From positions 62,001-126,000 of the forward strand of contig JBBPTG010000001.1 in the NCBI GenBank assembly GCA_038093975.1: a DNA stretch of 64,000 nucleotides. Reading direction: 5' to 3'. Each line of letters opens with the position of its first letter. The stretch's first letter is position 1. The notes beneath the pieces are model-generated. The model had not been told where the DNA came from and searched no databases. It saw nothing but the letters and a program-made list of their open reading frames with translations. Below, piece after piece: positions 22,615-34,937 of this stretch. Source of the DNA: Chalciporus piperatus (Eukaryota > Basidiomycota > Agaricomycetes > Boletales > Boletaceae). The position numbers and the translations under genes are program-made.

Positions 22615-23258
22615 GGTGTTGGCTGATCTATGTCTTGTTGTTCAAGTTATGACGATGGTGGTCGACTCCGAGTCGCGAGTCTTTCGCTTTATGACGCGTA
22701 CATGGAATCTAACCGTGCTGACTAAGCGCAGAAGTCCAGTGGTACCATCGGAGTCCCCAGCTTCAAATTCTAAGCCCAACCGTTCCCTTGACTTCATGAT
22801 TTCCGTCAGCTCGGTATGTTTGCGCATCCATCGCGAGTCTCGGTGCGCATAATCATCTGGGATGTACATAGGCAGGAGCGTCGAGCGGATATGCGCGTGC
22901 GTTCCGTTCACGTTGTGTCAGAGTGTACCACAAGGTACAAACTTCAAGTTCGACATCGTCACTCAATAATACGTGTGTAAAACGGCCTTTAAAACGGTAA
23001 GCATCTCGTTTCTCTGCCTCGAGGCGAACTCTATACGGAACCACCGCTGTCTGGTTCCGTACTGAGCTCGCCACCGAGGCGAAACTGAACTGAAGCTCAT
23101 TATGACGAAGTTATGCTTACGTAAGCATCACCGATGCTCTAGGAGTCGCAATCATGAGGATGAATTGCGAATTGCGCAACTGAAGCTCGAGATATACCTC
23201 GCACCAACCGTGTAACTGAGAATGGATTCCTTATCGACTGGTTACATTTCTTCTGGCC
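22615..23258. other. Divergent intergenic region, NPL4 / bZIP
   Basis: About 640 bp. Minus-strand open frames at 22642-23074 encode a plausible but unrecognised peptide in two pieces with no convincing splice; I do not call a gene. It probably contains the promoters of NPL4 and the bZIP gene. Confidence 0.45.
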
Positions 23259-24321
23259 ATGCCTTCCTCGGCCACTGTAGGTAACCGTGAAGAGCTTGAT
23301 TCCTTTCTTCTCGACGATATCCAAGCAGAAATAAGCAGCGCGTTGCAGCTCTCGTTTTACGGTAACATGGATGGACGTCCACCGTCGTCAGATAACCGCC
23401 ATAATGACCAGCCACTCCGCTCCAATGCACCGAACACCCGCTCTGTTCCCGGTGAGGAGAGCAATAGAGCGAATGTAAGAAAAACGTTCCACAGTTTTAT
23501 ACGTTTTCACTGATGTCAGGGTTCCCAGATGGCTTTCCCTTACTTCCCTGGACCCCATGGAGCTCCCCCACAAGTCCCTCCAGAAACATATAATTACCTC
23601 ATTCATGCACTCCTCTCCTTACAGGGTTCAGCATCCCATTCATACCCTCAGAATCATGCAGGAACGTACCCTTATCCTACGCAGCTGGGACCACCCCCTC
23701 TTTATAATTACGGATGGCTTCCTGGTACCACGCAGTCAATGTCTAGCGATCCTATATCAAGTTCTTGTTCGACGTACCCGCCAGACACGGCGATACCACT
23801 ACCGCCTAACGCACTATCACAGAGCATGGCGGGCCCTTCAAAACTGACCCCATCCTCGCCAGCAGCTCAGACTGTTCCTATGACGCAAGATCCTGAGCAA
23901 ATGGATGAAGCGATATCCTCTGCTGATGACAAACGGCGCAGAAATACGGCCGCCTCCGGTAAGTATTGCGTATGCGATGCTGTGGTTGCTCGACATTCTG
24001 ATTGAGGGGTAACTTCTAGCTCGATTTAGAGTCAAGAAGAAGAATAAAACACTTGACCTCGAGCGTACGGTCGCGGATTTGACTGGACGGACGGAAGAGC
24101 TTGAACGGGAGACAGCCGATCTCCGTCGCGAGAATGCTTGGTTAAAAGATATCGTTCTCCTGAAAGGCAGGACTCGGAACCTTGCCGGTCTTAATCTTGG
24201 TTCCCAAGCAGGGGCTGCGAGTCGACACAGGGAGGAGGAAGCTAGTGACGATAGAGCTGCCGAATCAGACTCAGAGTCCGCAGAAAAATGCAAGGAGAAA
24301 GGTAAAGAAAAGGAGAGCTGA
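23259..24321 (+). CDS. bZIP transcription factor, Cys-3/MetR type
   Basis: Three exons (23259-23474, 23520-23958, 24020-24321) give 318 aa. The N-terminal 210 residues are Pro/Ser/Tyr-rich and disordered. The bZIP starts near residue 210: DDKRRRNTAASARFRVKKK, followed by a leucine zipper with heptads through LDLERTVADL, TEELERETADLRRENAWLKD and IVLLKG. RRRNTAASARFRVKKK is the basic-region signature of the Cys-3/Met4/MetR group, which activates sulfur-assimilation genes when sulfur is scarce. Assignment to that regulon is by family only. The C-terminus is highly charged (many Glu, Asp, Lys). The second intron splits the basic region, a position common in this group. Confidence 0.92.
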
Positions 24322-24613
24322 ACAAAGACCTGGGTTGGGTGACATGGCAATTACCAAATTTGTGCACACCAAGTGGTTCAGGTAGTTGACATCGCGAGTG
24401 GAGTTCAATTATTGAAAGAACATCTCTCAGCTCGGGCGTGGGCCCGCATGATGTAGCTCCCCTGAGGCCTGATGGGTTCTCTTTACCTTGTACTACGCAG
24501 TTCGGTTGGCACGATGTAAGTGTATACAATACCAAACTTGAATATTTTACATGCTTTACATGTTATCAGACGTTCTCACGTTCTGCGGTTGTTCAGATTC
24601 CTCGGTTTCCAAC

Positions 24614-25012
24614 ATGTCCTTCGGACGACCACCGTCGATCAACGTTGGTTTTCAGGTCGCGCCTCCAGAACGTGGTTCTTTCCCACTTGACCACGATGGT
24701 ATGAACTGCTGGATCAGATAATTCATTAGATTACGCTGACTCTCACCCAGGTGAATGCAGGGACAAAATGTTGGAATATATGAACTGCCTCAAGAAAAAT
24801 TCGAGTACATCCACTCCTTGCAGGTTATTCAGTAAGAATTACCTTGAGTGCCGAATGTCCAAGTGAGTCAATGGGTTCTATCACGACTAGGTGGCCGACC
24901 TGAGCGGCATCGCAGGGGACTTATGGAACGGGATGACTTCAAGAACCTTGGACTGGGCGGCATCGGCGATCCGGAAACTCCAGGCTCGACGAAAGATCAG
25001 AATCGTCATTAA
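24614..25012 (+). CDS. COX19: Cytochrome c oxidase assembly protein COX19
   Basis: Three exons (24614-24698, 24751-24862, 24916-25012) give 97 aa, the usual size. The CHCH domain has two CX9C pairs: GECRDKMLEYMNCLKK and TPCRLFSKNYLECRM. The N-terminal PPERGSFPLDHDGEC is the family signature. COX19 acts in the mitochondrial intermembrane space (and partly cytosol) with Cox11 in copper delivery to cytochrome oxidase. It is imported through Mia40 oxidative folding, so no presequence is expected, and none is seen. The spliced frame requires the acceptor at 24915, not the nearer AG at about 24890. Confidence 0.95.
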
Positions 25013-25566
25013 GGCCTCCGGCCAATACCCGCCTACGCTTCAGAAGTCGGCGCACAGCGCCAGTATCATGAGCGCAACTGACAAATCATTGGACGTCGCA
25101 CCAGGCGCATTCCATCTCAATTCTTCCTACGCAAAAACTAACTGGATGGTGTCGACCCTTTACGTCGTCGGTCAGTACATTGAACTACATTCCGATATCA
25201 GAACCCCACTGTTTAGTAGCTCCATCTCGAAGCGATTCCACGAGCGGTTACTGTTCGTCTTGCTTAGAATCTTCGCGAACAAGGCTGAATGACTTCTTTT
25301 ACTTGGATACGATCGCTTGGACCGCGTGATCTCTACCTAAAAATTATACTTCTATTGGCCCTTCATTTCCTTCCGCACGTTCTACCTGAACGATTCTCGG
25401 ACCTACGTTTTGCCAATTCCGGAAATGAAACAACTGTCGGCCCCTGTAATCAGCGATGAACGTTCGTCTTACCCAGTCCCGCCACCAATATGACTACGAT
25501 AGAATAGTGACGCTAGCGACCGTCTATGTATTGCGATCCCGTTGGGACGACAGGCCAGGAGCTTTC
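25013..25566. other. Intergenic region
   Basis: About 550 bp between COX19 and the GDPD gene on the same strand. No gene-like open frame with a recognisable motif; it should contain the GDPD promoter. Confidence 0.55.
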
Positions 25567-27175
25567 ATGCCTGCTTTCACCCACCTGCTATCCGGCTTTC
25601 TGCCAGTTGTGCTTGTGCTGGCTTCGCCTGCACAAGAGTCCATCCGCTTGAACAACAAATTTTATGATATACAGGTCCGTATCCATGTTTCTGACAAAGG
25701 TCCATTACCAACGATGCGTTCACAGGCACATCGCGGAGGGAGGGGCAACACGGTTGAAAGCACATTGCCAAGTTTTGCATGGTATGTTTGCGCTGCTGAA
25801 ACTGCATGCATCCAGTGCGAATTGAGAGCAGGGGGCTCATCGACGGCACAACGACTTTGGAACTAGATAACGGCATCACATCGGTTAGTTCGTTCTTTCC
25901 ATGAGTAGCCAGGAGCAGCCTAACATGTAATCAGGACGGTGTGGTCGTTGTTTGGCACGACGAGGAAATAACCGCGGCAAAGTGTATGGACACGAATCCT
26001 GTCGTAAGTTCGTAACAATACCTTATAGTTTGTCTCTCATGAATACCCGACAGATGCCTAATGATCCTATGTACCCATATGTTGGCAAACTTGTTGCTAA
26101 CTTAACGTTAGCTCAGATAAAGACACTGGACTGTGGATCGAAGCGTCAACCTGAATATCGTATGTCATCTTCTTTTCTTATTGGAAAATGTGATCATTTT
26201 TCGCGTAAAAGCTCAGCAACAACTTTACCCCGGAGCTCAAATACCCACTCTTCAGGAGGTGTTTGATTTTGTAGAGTGCACGGATCCCTCGCATGCAATA
26301 CTGTGGAGTGTAGAATCAAAGATCAATCCTCAATACCCTAATCGCACTGCGGAAGTCCAAGATTTTGTACAGAAGCAACACGCTATCTTCGCTGCTAGCC
26401 CATATTATAGATCTATAACAGTGAGTTACATCATTGAGCAAATGAATCTTCTCCTGAGAACTGGCCCAGTACCAAAGTTTCGACTGGAGAACTCTAATCG
26501 CTATGAAGGTAACATTATGTCCAGGATATAATCCGGCACACTGTTAACGACGTGATCTGACAGGAACTTGATCCTTTAATCACAACGTCGGCGCTCATCG
26601 ATGAGTACGCATCCGCGAGCCTTTCTTCCACTCATTACGCTAACCGGGAACAGAGACACTGCTTTCACAGCAGACAACACCACCACCCCGTGGCTTGGCG
26701 GTTTGCGCCTTGATAGCTTCCCTGGACCTTCTCTTGGTGAACAGATGGCTCAAGCCGCGCACGCTATCAAGGCCGATATCCTATCCCCCTCGGGGACGAC
26801 ATGCTTACCTCCATTTATTGATTCCCAAGAGCCTCACATAACCACACCAGCCTTGGTGCGGGAGGCTCACGCCCTCGGACTTGCCGTTAAGCCATGGACC
26901 GTGAGTTTCTACGAAGTTGGGTTGTCACCTAAAACTCTGACTTACTCTTTGCAGCTGAATGGTCTGGATAGGGTAGAGGAGTTGGCGAAAATGGGCGTAG
27001 ATGGGATGATCACAGATTGTGAGTCATGCAGTCTATGCTTGAAGGGATATCGTATTAACGAACGTTAGATCCCAATGTTGTCAGAAGATGGGCGAAGCAG
27101 CAAGGATTTCCGGTGGCACCGAAATACCCCAAGCAACGCGTATTCTCGTGTCTAGAACAACACATGCGTATTTAA
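25567..27175 (+). CDS. Secreted glycerophosphodiester phosphodiesterase
   Basis: Eleven exons: 25567-25674, 25726-25781, 25832-25883, 25935-26003, 26054-26159, 26212-26420, 26470-26508, 26564-26604, 26654-26900, 26955-27018, 27069-27175; 365 aa. Residues 1-23 (MPAFTHLLSGFLPVVLVLAS) look like a cleavable signal peptide. The GDPD core follows: AHRGGRGNTVESTLPSF with the catalytic His and Arg, TTLELDNGITSDGVVVVWHD with the second catalytic His and metal-binding acids, then YQSFDWRTL and MGVDGMITDYPNVVRRW. The family hydrolyses glycerophosphodiesters to glycerol-3-phosphate and an alcohol. Secretion suggests phosphate or choline scavenging; that is inference. The usual LEXD metal motif is present as LELD. 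Confidence 0.92.
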
Positions 27176-27556
27176 ACGGCGGGTGGGATAGAGTAGATTT
27201 GGTGCCTCCGCGTGGATGTCCCTAGGCCATAGCTACCGAAATTGATTTGAACGACACAGGATTTTGGCTGCGGCACAGACCACACAGTGACAGTTTGCTT
27301 GTGCGTGAAAACTAACACGCCGACATGGCATGAGTTACGACGTCACCGATCGGCATCACACTGTGCCACTTGACTCCCACATCGCAGCTGCCGTGCACTT
27401 GACGCAAGTGGACGATCTTTCTTCGTCGCAAACGCGTCCAACCGGCAGCGAGTCGCAGAATACATTACACAATACATATATCTGCCAAACTTCTGGATGA
27501 CTACGCCTCAAGATCCCCGTTGGTCGCATCCCCGTTGGTCATCCACTTATTCGTAA
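27176..27556. other. Intergenic region
   Basis: About 380 bp. A short direct repeat (CCCCGTTGGTC, two copies near 27517-27541) lies just upstream of the monooxygenase start codon. No gene seen. Confidence 0.5.
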
Positions 27557-29160
27557 ATGCCCGACAAAAAACTTGATATCATTGTGGCCGGAGGAGGCAT
27601 CTCAGGGGTATGTCTTTCTTTTACTAAGTTAGTTGCAGGCGACAGCTTTGTGTAACTCAGGCTGACTACCGTCATGACGCAACCAGGCAGCCATTGCACT
27701 GTTCTTGTCACGCCTGGGCATCAATATTACAATCCTTGAGGGCCGCCCGAGCCGTCCCACCTCTACCGAGGGCGGATTCTTGATGCTGGGCCCAAACGGG
27801 ATGAATGTATTGAACGGACTTGGCCTAGCTCAGACACTCCTCCAGCGGAACAGTGGTATCCAAGTCCCTTGGATAATCATCAATGATTCCGCTGGTGGAC
27901 TCGTCGGCAAGGTGCCCCAAGGTTCAGCTGAGCGCTATGGGTTTGCGTCTACTATGGTCCTGCGTTGGGATATCCACGAAGTCTTACTGGACGAAGTGGA
28001 GAAATATGGTCTTGACATCAAGTGGAACGCTCAAGTCGAGTCCATAGAAGAATTCAATGATGGTGTGATCGTACGTTGGGATCAGAACGGTTTGTTCCAA
28101 GAGAAAAAGGTCGACCTCCTCGTCGGAGCAGACGGTATCTGGAGCACAGTCCGACCAAGGTAACTGTTTGCCGCGATCCCGCGTAGTCTCTATTCTGACT
28201 TCATCCAAAGCATGTACAAATCTCTCGGGTGTTCCGCACCCAAGCCACGGTACAGCGGCCTGGTCGGCATTGGCACCATCGTCAATATCGATAGCATTCC
28301 CGGTTTCTCCGGGTTTGTCACCAAGGAGAGGCCCTGTGTCATGATTCACGGACGTCAGGGGTTTGTGGGCATGGGCGTGTTTGACAAAGAATGTAAAAAA
28401 GTCGGATGGTAAGTGTTTTCGCCTGTCTTAGTGTGCATGTTCGAGATTTGTATGCATGGCAGGTGGGCCACGCACGAGGCCTCCGACCGAACCCGAGAGG
28501 AATGGAAAATTCTTAAGGAAGAGGCTTTGCGCGAGGTAAGCGCGTTTATTTACTTTGCAGCTCACCGGTATCAAACCCTCCGCAGATGCAGGAGCGATAT
28601 TCGGAATGGGCATTCCCAGTTCCACAGCTGATTGCGTCTGCTGAGGCCTCCGATGAACCGTTTTTTGTCTGGCCTGTATTCGAAGTAGAGAAACTCGAAC
28701 ACTGGAACAGCAAGCATACGGTACTCATCGGTGACGCTGCTCATGGTACGTAGAAATTTCTGTATGGAGGGGGCTGCCAGCTGATATCAACATCGTAGCT
28801 ATGCCTCCTCACTCTGGACAAGGGGCATCTCAGGCTTTGGAGGACGCTGGTTATCTTGCCTACCTTCTGCGGCAGCGTATTCAGAGTGTCATGGCAGAGG
28901 AGAATCCGGACTGGACATCCATGCTGGCGTCCTTCCAGAAGGATAGGCAGCCGCGGGTCAATGAAATAGTGGACGAGGCAAACCGCCGTGGGAGCCAGAA
29001 GAAGGAGCAAAGTGCAGTCGGACACTTCATCAGACAATGGATAATGAAGATTGTATTCTTCTTCATGAGCGAAAGTTGGGGAGATAGCTGGTTTGGATAC
29101 AAGGTACCAGGAATGGACGAGTGGGCTGGATTGCATCCTCAAACCAGTGCGGCGATTTAA
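27557..29160 (+). CDS. FAD-dependent monooxygenase (salicylate hydroxylase / PHBH-like)
   Basis: Six exons (27557-27607, 27687-28159, 28211-28408, 28463-28535, 28586-28745, 28799-29160) give 438 aa. The Rossmann FAD motif is at the N-terminus (IIVAGGGISGAAIALFLSRL) and the acidic end of strand 2 at LEGR. The DG motif is LLVGADGIWSTVR near residue 170, and the GD motif is VLIGDAAHAMPPHSGQGASQ near 310. These define group A flavin monooxygenases that hydroxylate small, often aromatic, substrates with NAD(P)H. The substrate is unknown. A hydrophobic stretch near the C-terminus (IMKIVFFFM) may touch membrane. The first intron, 79 nt, is longer than the local norm. Confidence 0.92.
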
Positions 29161-29394
29161 CTGCAAGAGTTGTATTTAGCACAAATCTTCTAAGACGTAG
29201 TACTTGTTGTACATGTAACGATCACTGTTATGGTACCTTGATGGTACCCAAATCATTTCTGCATGCTACGGTTAGTTGTGGCTGTGACCGGGACGGCTCG
29301 GAAATACGCGGGGTTGAAGAAAGTCGAGCAACTCCGCCTCGACAAGAAATTGCAAGTGTATTACCCACCTATCAATCTCTGGTAGAGAGACTCC

Positions 29395-30407
29395 ATGGCC
29401 TCACTCCAATCGGTCAGAAAAGCAGTCAACCTCCCTCCGACTGTCCGCGCCCTCCCCAGCGGCGTCCCCAGCGCACCGCGTCTTAGCCTCGCCGCTCGCG
29501 CACCTTCGGACGGTCATAACCATGGCCATGGTCCTGTCGCTCGTTCAGATACCCCAAGCCGCTTCACTGGCAGCGTGAAGACCACCTCTGCTGGCCTTGT
29601 TTCCAGGACCTACATCTGTGAGCACATCTTGAACGCACATCATCCGCACGCTAACACCAACTGTAAAAAAAACGCGTCGGTAGCTGCACCCACAACGTCT
29701 TTCTACCAGCCTCGTCTCCTCCATACCTCCGCCGTCAAGAAAGATGCCCCACAGGTCCCAGACTTCTCTGCCTATCGTGCAAAGTCAGATGACGCCAATC
29801 GTGCCGTGTCGTACTTCATGGTCGGCACTCTTGGTGTCCTTTCTGCCTCTGTCGCCAAGTCAGCCGTCACTGGGTTCCTCGAGACGATGGCTGCTTCGGC
29901 CGACGTTCTTGCCCTCGCAAAGACCGAGGTCGAGCTTGCTGCTATCCCAGAGGGTAAAAACGTGATCATCAAATGGCGCGGAAAGCCCGTCTTCATCCGT
30001 CACCGCACAGCCGACGAGATCCAAGAAGCCAGATCCACCAACTGGAAGACGTTCAGGGACCCCGAGAGCGATGAGAACCGGACGAAGAAGCCTGAGTGGT
30101 TGGTCATGCTCGGTGTTTGCACACATCTGGGTTGTGTGCCCATTGGTGAGGCGGGTGATTACGGAGGTTGGTTCTGCCCCTGCCATGGTTCACATTATGA
30201 TATCTGTAAGTCACCGTGTATTCATATATGCTATAAACGCAGACTGACGCCTTCGTTCAAAAGCTGGTCGCGCTCGCAAAGGACCCGCTCCGGTAAGACA
30301 AATTACTTTGGGTTCGAGTCTTCCGTTATTGAAGCTTCTATTAGCTCAACTTAGAGATCCCTCCTTATGAATTCAACGACGCAGAGGGCAAGGTCGTCAT
30401 TGGATAA
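29395..30407 (+). CDS. RIP1: Rieske iron-sulfur protein of the cytochrome bc1 complex
   Basis: Four exons (29395-29617, 29684-30205, 30264-30292, 30345-30407) give 278 aa. A long mitochondrial presequence ends near [20 protein letters not shown]. The single transmembrane helix lies in [20 protein letters not shown]. The Rieske cluster motifs are CTHLGC and CPCHGSHYD, providing two Cys and two His ligands for the 2Fe-2S cluster. The end NLEIPPYEF matches the family. The protein carries electrons from ubiquinol to cytochrome c1 in the inner membrane. It includes a 29-nt exon (30264-30292) encoding part of the conserved [10 protein letters not shown] loop. The presequence contains a His-rich patch (DGHNHGHGP), which is unusual but outside the mature protein. 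Confidence 0.96.
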
Positions 30408-30639
30408 AGGCCGACTAGCTCTATTTTATTACAGTCTATGTAATACGCGGATAGATTCACTTAGAGGTCTTGCATGAAACTGTGCCTTCTATGAGAGGCG
30501 GTATACAACACCATGTCAAAGGTACACTAATTAAGTACAAGGTCAGCGACTAGGGTTACAGCTGGTACAGTATTTACAGGGCCACGACAAAAGTCCAGAT
30601 CAAGATAGATTCACAGCATATCTCCACGAAAGATATTAT

Positions 30640-32641
30640 TTATGAGGCGGTAAGAATCGGGCGCTGAGTTAGTGTTGAAGAGCGACGCCGGCCTAAGAAA
30701 CGGGTGATGGTGTTGCCCTTATCGCCCCTGGGAGACTCCTCATCAGCCAGCGCAATTCGTGAAGGTCTGCGTGTAAGCCTGTTCCAAAAACTCTCTGACG
30801 ATGGGGGTGACGATGAACTGGGTACCACGGCTGAAGAGTGGGAAGACGACGGTCTGCGGGCGGAGGCAGAATTGCGAAGAGGGACGGGAATTGAAGATGT
30901 GGGTGGGGGTCGTGACGCAACCGAACCTGGCGAACTGGTGGCAGCGCTGGGTTCCACCTTGTGTTGGGTAGCTTTGGGCGGAGTTCCTGGAGAGGACAAA
31001 GACTCGGAGGAATTGCTCGGTGAAGCTGGCACAGGCAGAAGAGGCGAGCTGACGAAAAGGAGGTTACCCCTTTCCGGGTCGGGAGAAGTGTGAGCAGGAG
31101 GCGAACGCGGAGGTTTCGCGTCGTCGATGTCACAAGTTTCGGCCACAGGACTTTCGTCGCGGTGTTCGGGCTCCAGAGGGAATGTCGTTGGTTTCAAAGT
31201 CTTCTTGTGGTTGGATCCGACGAGGGACGGTGCTGGCGAACTGAAATCCCAGGAATCCACGGTACGTTGGCTCAAGTGACTCTCCTGACGGCGAACGCGT
31301 TCTTGACGCATAGTTAATGGGGGGAGCCCGTCTAGGATCGTCCCGACAAGATAAGACTTCTTTTTTGCACTCTTGAAGAACGGTGTCTGCAAAAGTTCGG
31401 CGGCGGATGGTCTAGGTCGATTGCACATGAGCAACTTAAATCGGTAACATGGAGAGTGAATACCGTTTTGAGGGATCTTTGGCAAGACAGGCGTCAACCA
31501 TCTCTTTGAACGCACGCGAGTAGCGATGCACCCCTCTTTCGCACTCCAGAGTGGGGGCCTTTCGCTGAACACTAGGGGGAGGGTTGTTAGGTATACAGCA
31601 CTGCGGATTACATAGTGACGTGACACACGTTTGAACAAGGACAGCGTGTGCACTTTCGCGCGACCGTGGCGGTCGACCTTGCGTGAGCTCGATGGCAGTG
31701 ATACCAAATGACCAAATATCAGCCTTGGCATCGTATCGCTTTCCCTGAATGAGTTCTGGGGCCATCCAACATGGCTATAATAGTTAATGTAGATGATAAA
31801 TGAAATGCTCGTTTGGGAAGGCACAAAGACGCACAGTACCAACGAATGATCTTCGCCTGCCAGTTTGAGGGCGGGAAGGAGGGGTGCTGTTTGAGACTTT
31901 TTTTTGGGGGAAAGCGTCGAATTTCAGGTTTGAGATGGGAGGGCTCTTGGCGTGGATGAGTGGCACTTCGTTATCGTCCATGAGTGGAGCGGCGACGCCA
32001 AGGTCACCAACTAAGACATTGCCATCGTCATCGATAAGCAGGTTAGCTGCCTTTACGTCACGGTGAATGAAACCGTTGATATGGAGGTAACTGAGAGACA
32101 AAGGTGAGTGAGTAAGAGGTTGCACGTTGTTGAGGAAGAAGCGCTGACTTAAGACCTTCTAGCGCTTGCTTGAGGATGCATTTGACAACTTCCTCCTCCA
32201 TGCCACCGGGCCAGGCATAGCACATGACATCTGCTGCGCTGCCCTTGTTCATGAGGCGTAAAGCAATATTGAGGTGGTGGCCATCAATCCAGCTGCCACG
32301 TACACGGAGCACGTTTGGGTGTTTTGAGAGAGACATGAGCTGTGTCTCGCCCTGGAGCAGAGACAGCGAGTGGGGAGGAAGTGCGTCTAGGTCTAGGACC
32401 TTGAGAGCACATGGATACGGGTGGGGCGGCTCAGGAGGGGGAGGTCTGTATACTGCCGCATAAACGACGGACGAAGCGCCGAAGCCTATGGGTGAACCGA
32501 TGGTATAGTCATCGGGACGGTCGCTGAGGAGAGGTGGATCACAGTGAGTGCGAGGTGACTCCTGGTCGAGTGTACTTACCTGAACATTCTCCAGTCATCT
32601 TTGACCGCGCCAATGAAGTTCTTTGAGACATTTAGGGCCAT
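30640..32641 (-). CDS. STE20-group protein kinase, OSR1/SPAK/FRAY-like
   Basis: Six exons (32580-32641, 32149-32523, 31835-32090, 31629-31774, 31464-31571, 30640-31411) give 572 aa. The kinase domain occupies about residues 27-330: IGFGASSVVYAAVY, CALKVLDLDA (lysine), HRDVKAANLL (catalytic loop), VGDLGVAAPL, and PCWMAPELIQGKRYDAKADI. The DFG motif reads DLG, as in some OSR1 relatives. An insert of about 40 residues after the activation segment contains SRPQTGRRRSFVGT. The C-terminal 230 aa are Ser/Pro-rich with no recognisable conserved C-terminal domain. The kinase is close to the germinal-centre kinase branch that controls ion homeostasis and polarity in animals; the fungal role is unknown. 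It is divergent from the SRPK gene and converges with RIP1. Confidence 0.9.
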
Positions 32642-32882
32642 ATCTTGGTGGAAGAGTTAGAGTGCTAGGTGCAGTAGTGACCCTGGCTCGCCATATGGGT
32701 CATTCTACCATCCGCTGATTGGATCTCCACTTTCCGTTTTTGGAAATCAATCCCTCCGAGATCACGTTTCAGTCCGGCTCCGATTTCGCCGGGATAGCTT
32801 GTTCGGATGCCCGACGCCCTCAGTCCGAGTCCATCCGTCAAGCCAGGTCAAGCCTTGTTCCGCTTCGTCCTCATCGCGGTAT
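32642..32882. promoter_or_regulatory. Bidirectional promoter between two kinase genes
   Basis: 241 bp between the start codons of the OSR1-like kinase (minus) and SRPK (plus). Both promoters must lie here. I recognise no specific site. Confidence 0.5.
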
Positions 32883-34937
32883 ATGGCACCAAAGGAGCCA
32901 TGTGCTAAATATCAGTACGTACTCACTTCATCAGGACCAAAGATCGTCCCCGTCCAAGACAATGTTTCGAAGGAGGAAGAGTCTCCAGCAGACTACAACG
33001 CAGGGGGTTATCTCCCAGTCAAGATAAACGACCAATTCAAAGACGGTCGCTATCTCATCCTCAGAAAACTCGGGTATCCTCTCATCTTCTTTCTTTCCTT
33101 GTCAATCACCCTCACATATTCACAGCTGGGGTCATTTTTCGACAGTCTGGCTCGTCCAAGATACTCTGTGCGTCCACTCCCTCTTTCCTCTTTCTCACTC
33201 TCATTCTCTCCAGTAAATCTCGCTACTCTGCTCTCAAAGTAGTCAAGTCTGCCTCCCGCTATGCAGAGACTGCCCGCGACGAGATAAAGCTTCTTACGAG
33301 GGTATCGGAAGCGAATTCTCTGCATCCGGGTCGTGCACACATCGTATCCTTCCTCGACTCGTTCACCCATCCAGGTCCAGAGAATCACATCTGTATCGTC
33401 TTCGAACCTCTTGGAGAGAATCTCCTCGCCCTCACTGAGCGCAACAAGAAAAAGGGTGTCCCTCAACCTCTTGTCAAGCTCATTGCCAAGCAGATCCTCC
33501 TCGGCCTCCAGTACCTCCATGAAGAGTGTGACCTGGTACACACCGACATAAAGCCGGAAAACATTCGTACGCAGTCTCAATGTACTCATTTGCATCCCCT
33601 GACCTCCCTTTTCTAGTGATCTCGATCCCCGATGTCGAAACCCATATTCTAGCAGAACTATCTGCATCCCCTTCTCCCCGTTCACGTCAAGTCGGTGTGC
33701 CACAGCCCACGAAATCCCGCTTGGGTATGACCATTCCTACCCGTCGAACCCCCGCCCGTGAACGTCACGTTGAGATATTCGACTCCCAACCACTATCAAG
33801 CCCCTCGTCTCCCAGATGCGGTAGCATTGGCGGCAGCGCCAGTAGTGCAAGTCTGCGTAGCCATTTCTTGTCGTCTACGACCCCTTTGAATGCGACCTCA
33901 CTCACCCAGTCGACAAGTCATCCCATTTTGTCAGCATCCACCTCTGTTTCGCTCAATCAACATTTGATGTCCCCTGGAAGTCCATCTACGTCATCAGTTG
34001 CCTCTTCCTTTTCAATGCATGCGGGAACCCGTAGTTTTGTCAGCACGCCTCCAACCTCGTTAGAGAGCGCAGACATCCCTGCGTTGTCCAAGATGGCCTC
34101 TATCACACTCTCTGACCTTCTCCCAGGTCGGAAGGAGAACCATGTACCGAGTTCGCAAATGCCTGCGCCCTCTTCGCCCCTCATCCAATCACATCCTCCG
34201 GGTGATATTCCCCACGCTCCTATTGGTCCGTCGCTGCTCTCTCGGACCGCACCACGCCGGACGAGTCCTTCCGCTCCGGGCCACTCATCTACGTCCTCCT
34301 CCACCGCTTGCCCAACCCCTCAACCTCCCCCCAGTCCTCTTGGATATACCCCTATCTCGATCAAGATTGCTGACCTAGGCAACGCAACTCCCTCAAAGCA
34401 GCACTACACTGAAGATATCCAGACGCGCCAATATCGTGCTCCCGAAGCTATTCTCGGCCGACGCGATTGGGGAACCCGCGCCGATATATGGAGCGTGGCA
34501 TGCGTGGTCTTTGAGTTGTTAACTGCCGAATATCTTTTCGACCCACATGGACAGGGCGAGCTGTTCACCAAGGACGACGATCACATGGCCCAGATTATCG
34601 AGCTGATGGGTGATTTCCCTCTTGACGCGAAGATGGGCGGCAGGTATAGTAGAGAGCTTTTCGACCACACCGGTTAGTTCTCTTAGTTCGCCGCCGGGCT
34701 ACTTGCTCATGTGTCCCAGGTGCATTGCGGTACATCAAGACTCTCAAGCCGTGGCCGTTCTACCGGGTGATGGTGGATAAATATCTGCTTTCTAGTTCTA
34801 CTGCCACGGATCTCTGTTCATTCCTCGGACCCATGCTTGCAGTCGATCAGCGAGAGCGCAAAGAAGCGCGGGATATGGTTGACCACCCATGGTTACATAT
34901 CAACGATGAAGAGTGGGTGGATGTGGAAGATTGGTGA
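32883..34937 (+). CDS. SR-protein kinase (SRPK/Sky1/Dsk1 family)
   Basis: Five exons (32883-33073, 33126-33167, 33214-33566, 33617-34672, 34720-34937) give 619 aa. The family start ADYNAGGYLPVKINDQFKDG is clear. The first kinase half has RKLGWGHFSTVWL, ALKVVKSA (lysine) and LVHTDIKPEN (catalytic loop, with T before D as usual in SRPKs). A spacer of about 240 residues, rich in Ser and Pro, separates it from the second half: KIADLGNATPSKQHYTEDIQ, TRQYRAPEAILGRRDWGTRA and a C-terminal lobe ending NDEEWVDVEDW. SRPKs phosphorylate RS domains of splicing factors, moving between cytoplasm and nucleus; the spacer controls localisation. Split kinase halves plus spacer make the assignment firm. Confidence 0.95.

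Noticed and set aside
22642..23074. Possible two-piece gene on the minus strand between NPL4 and the bZIP gene
   Set aside because: The two open pieces do not join through a convincing donor and acceptor, no family is recognised, and it overlaps the expected NPL4 promoter.
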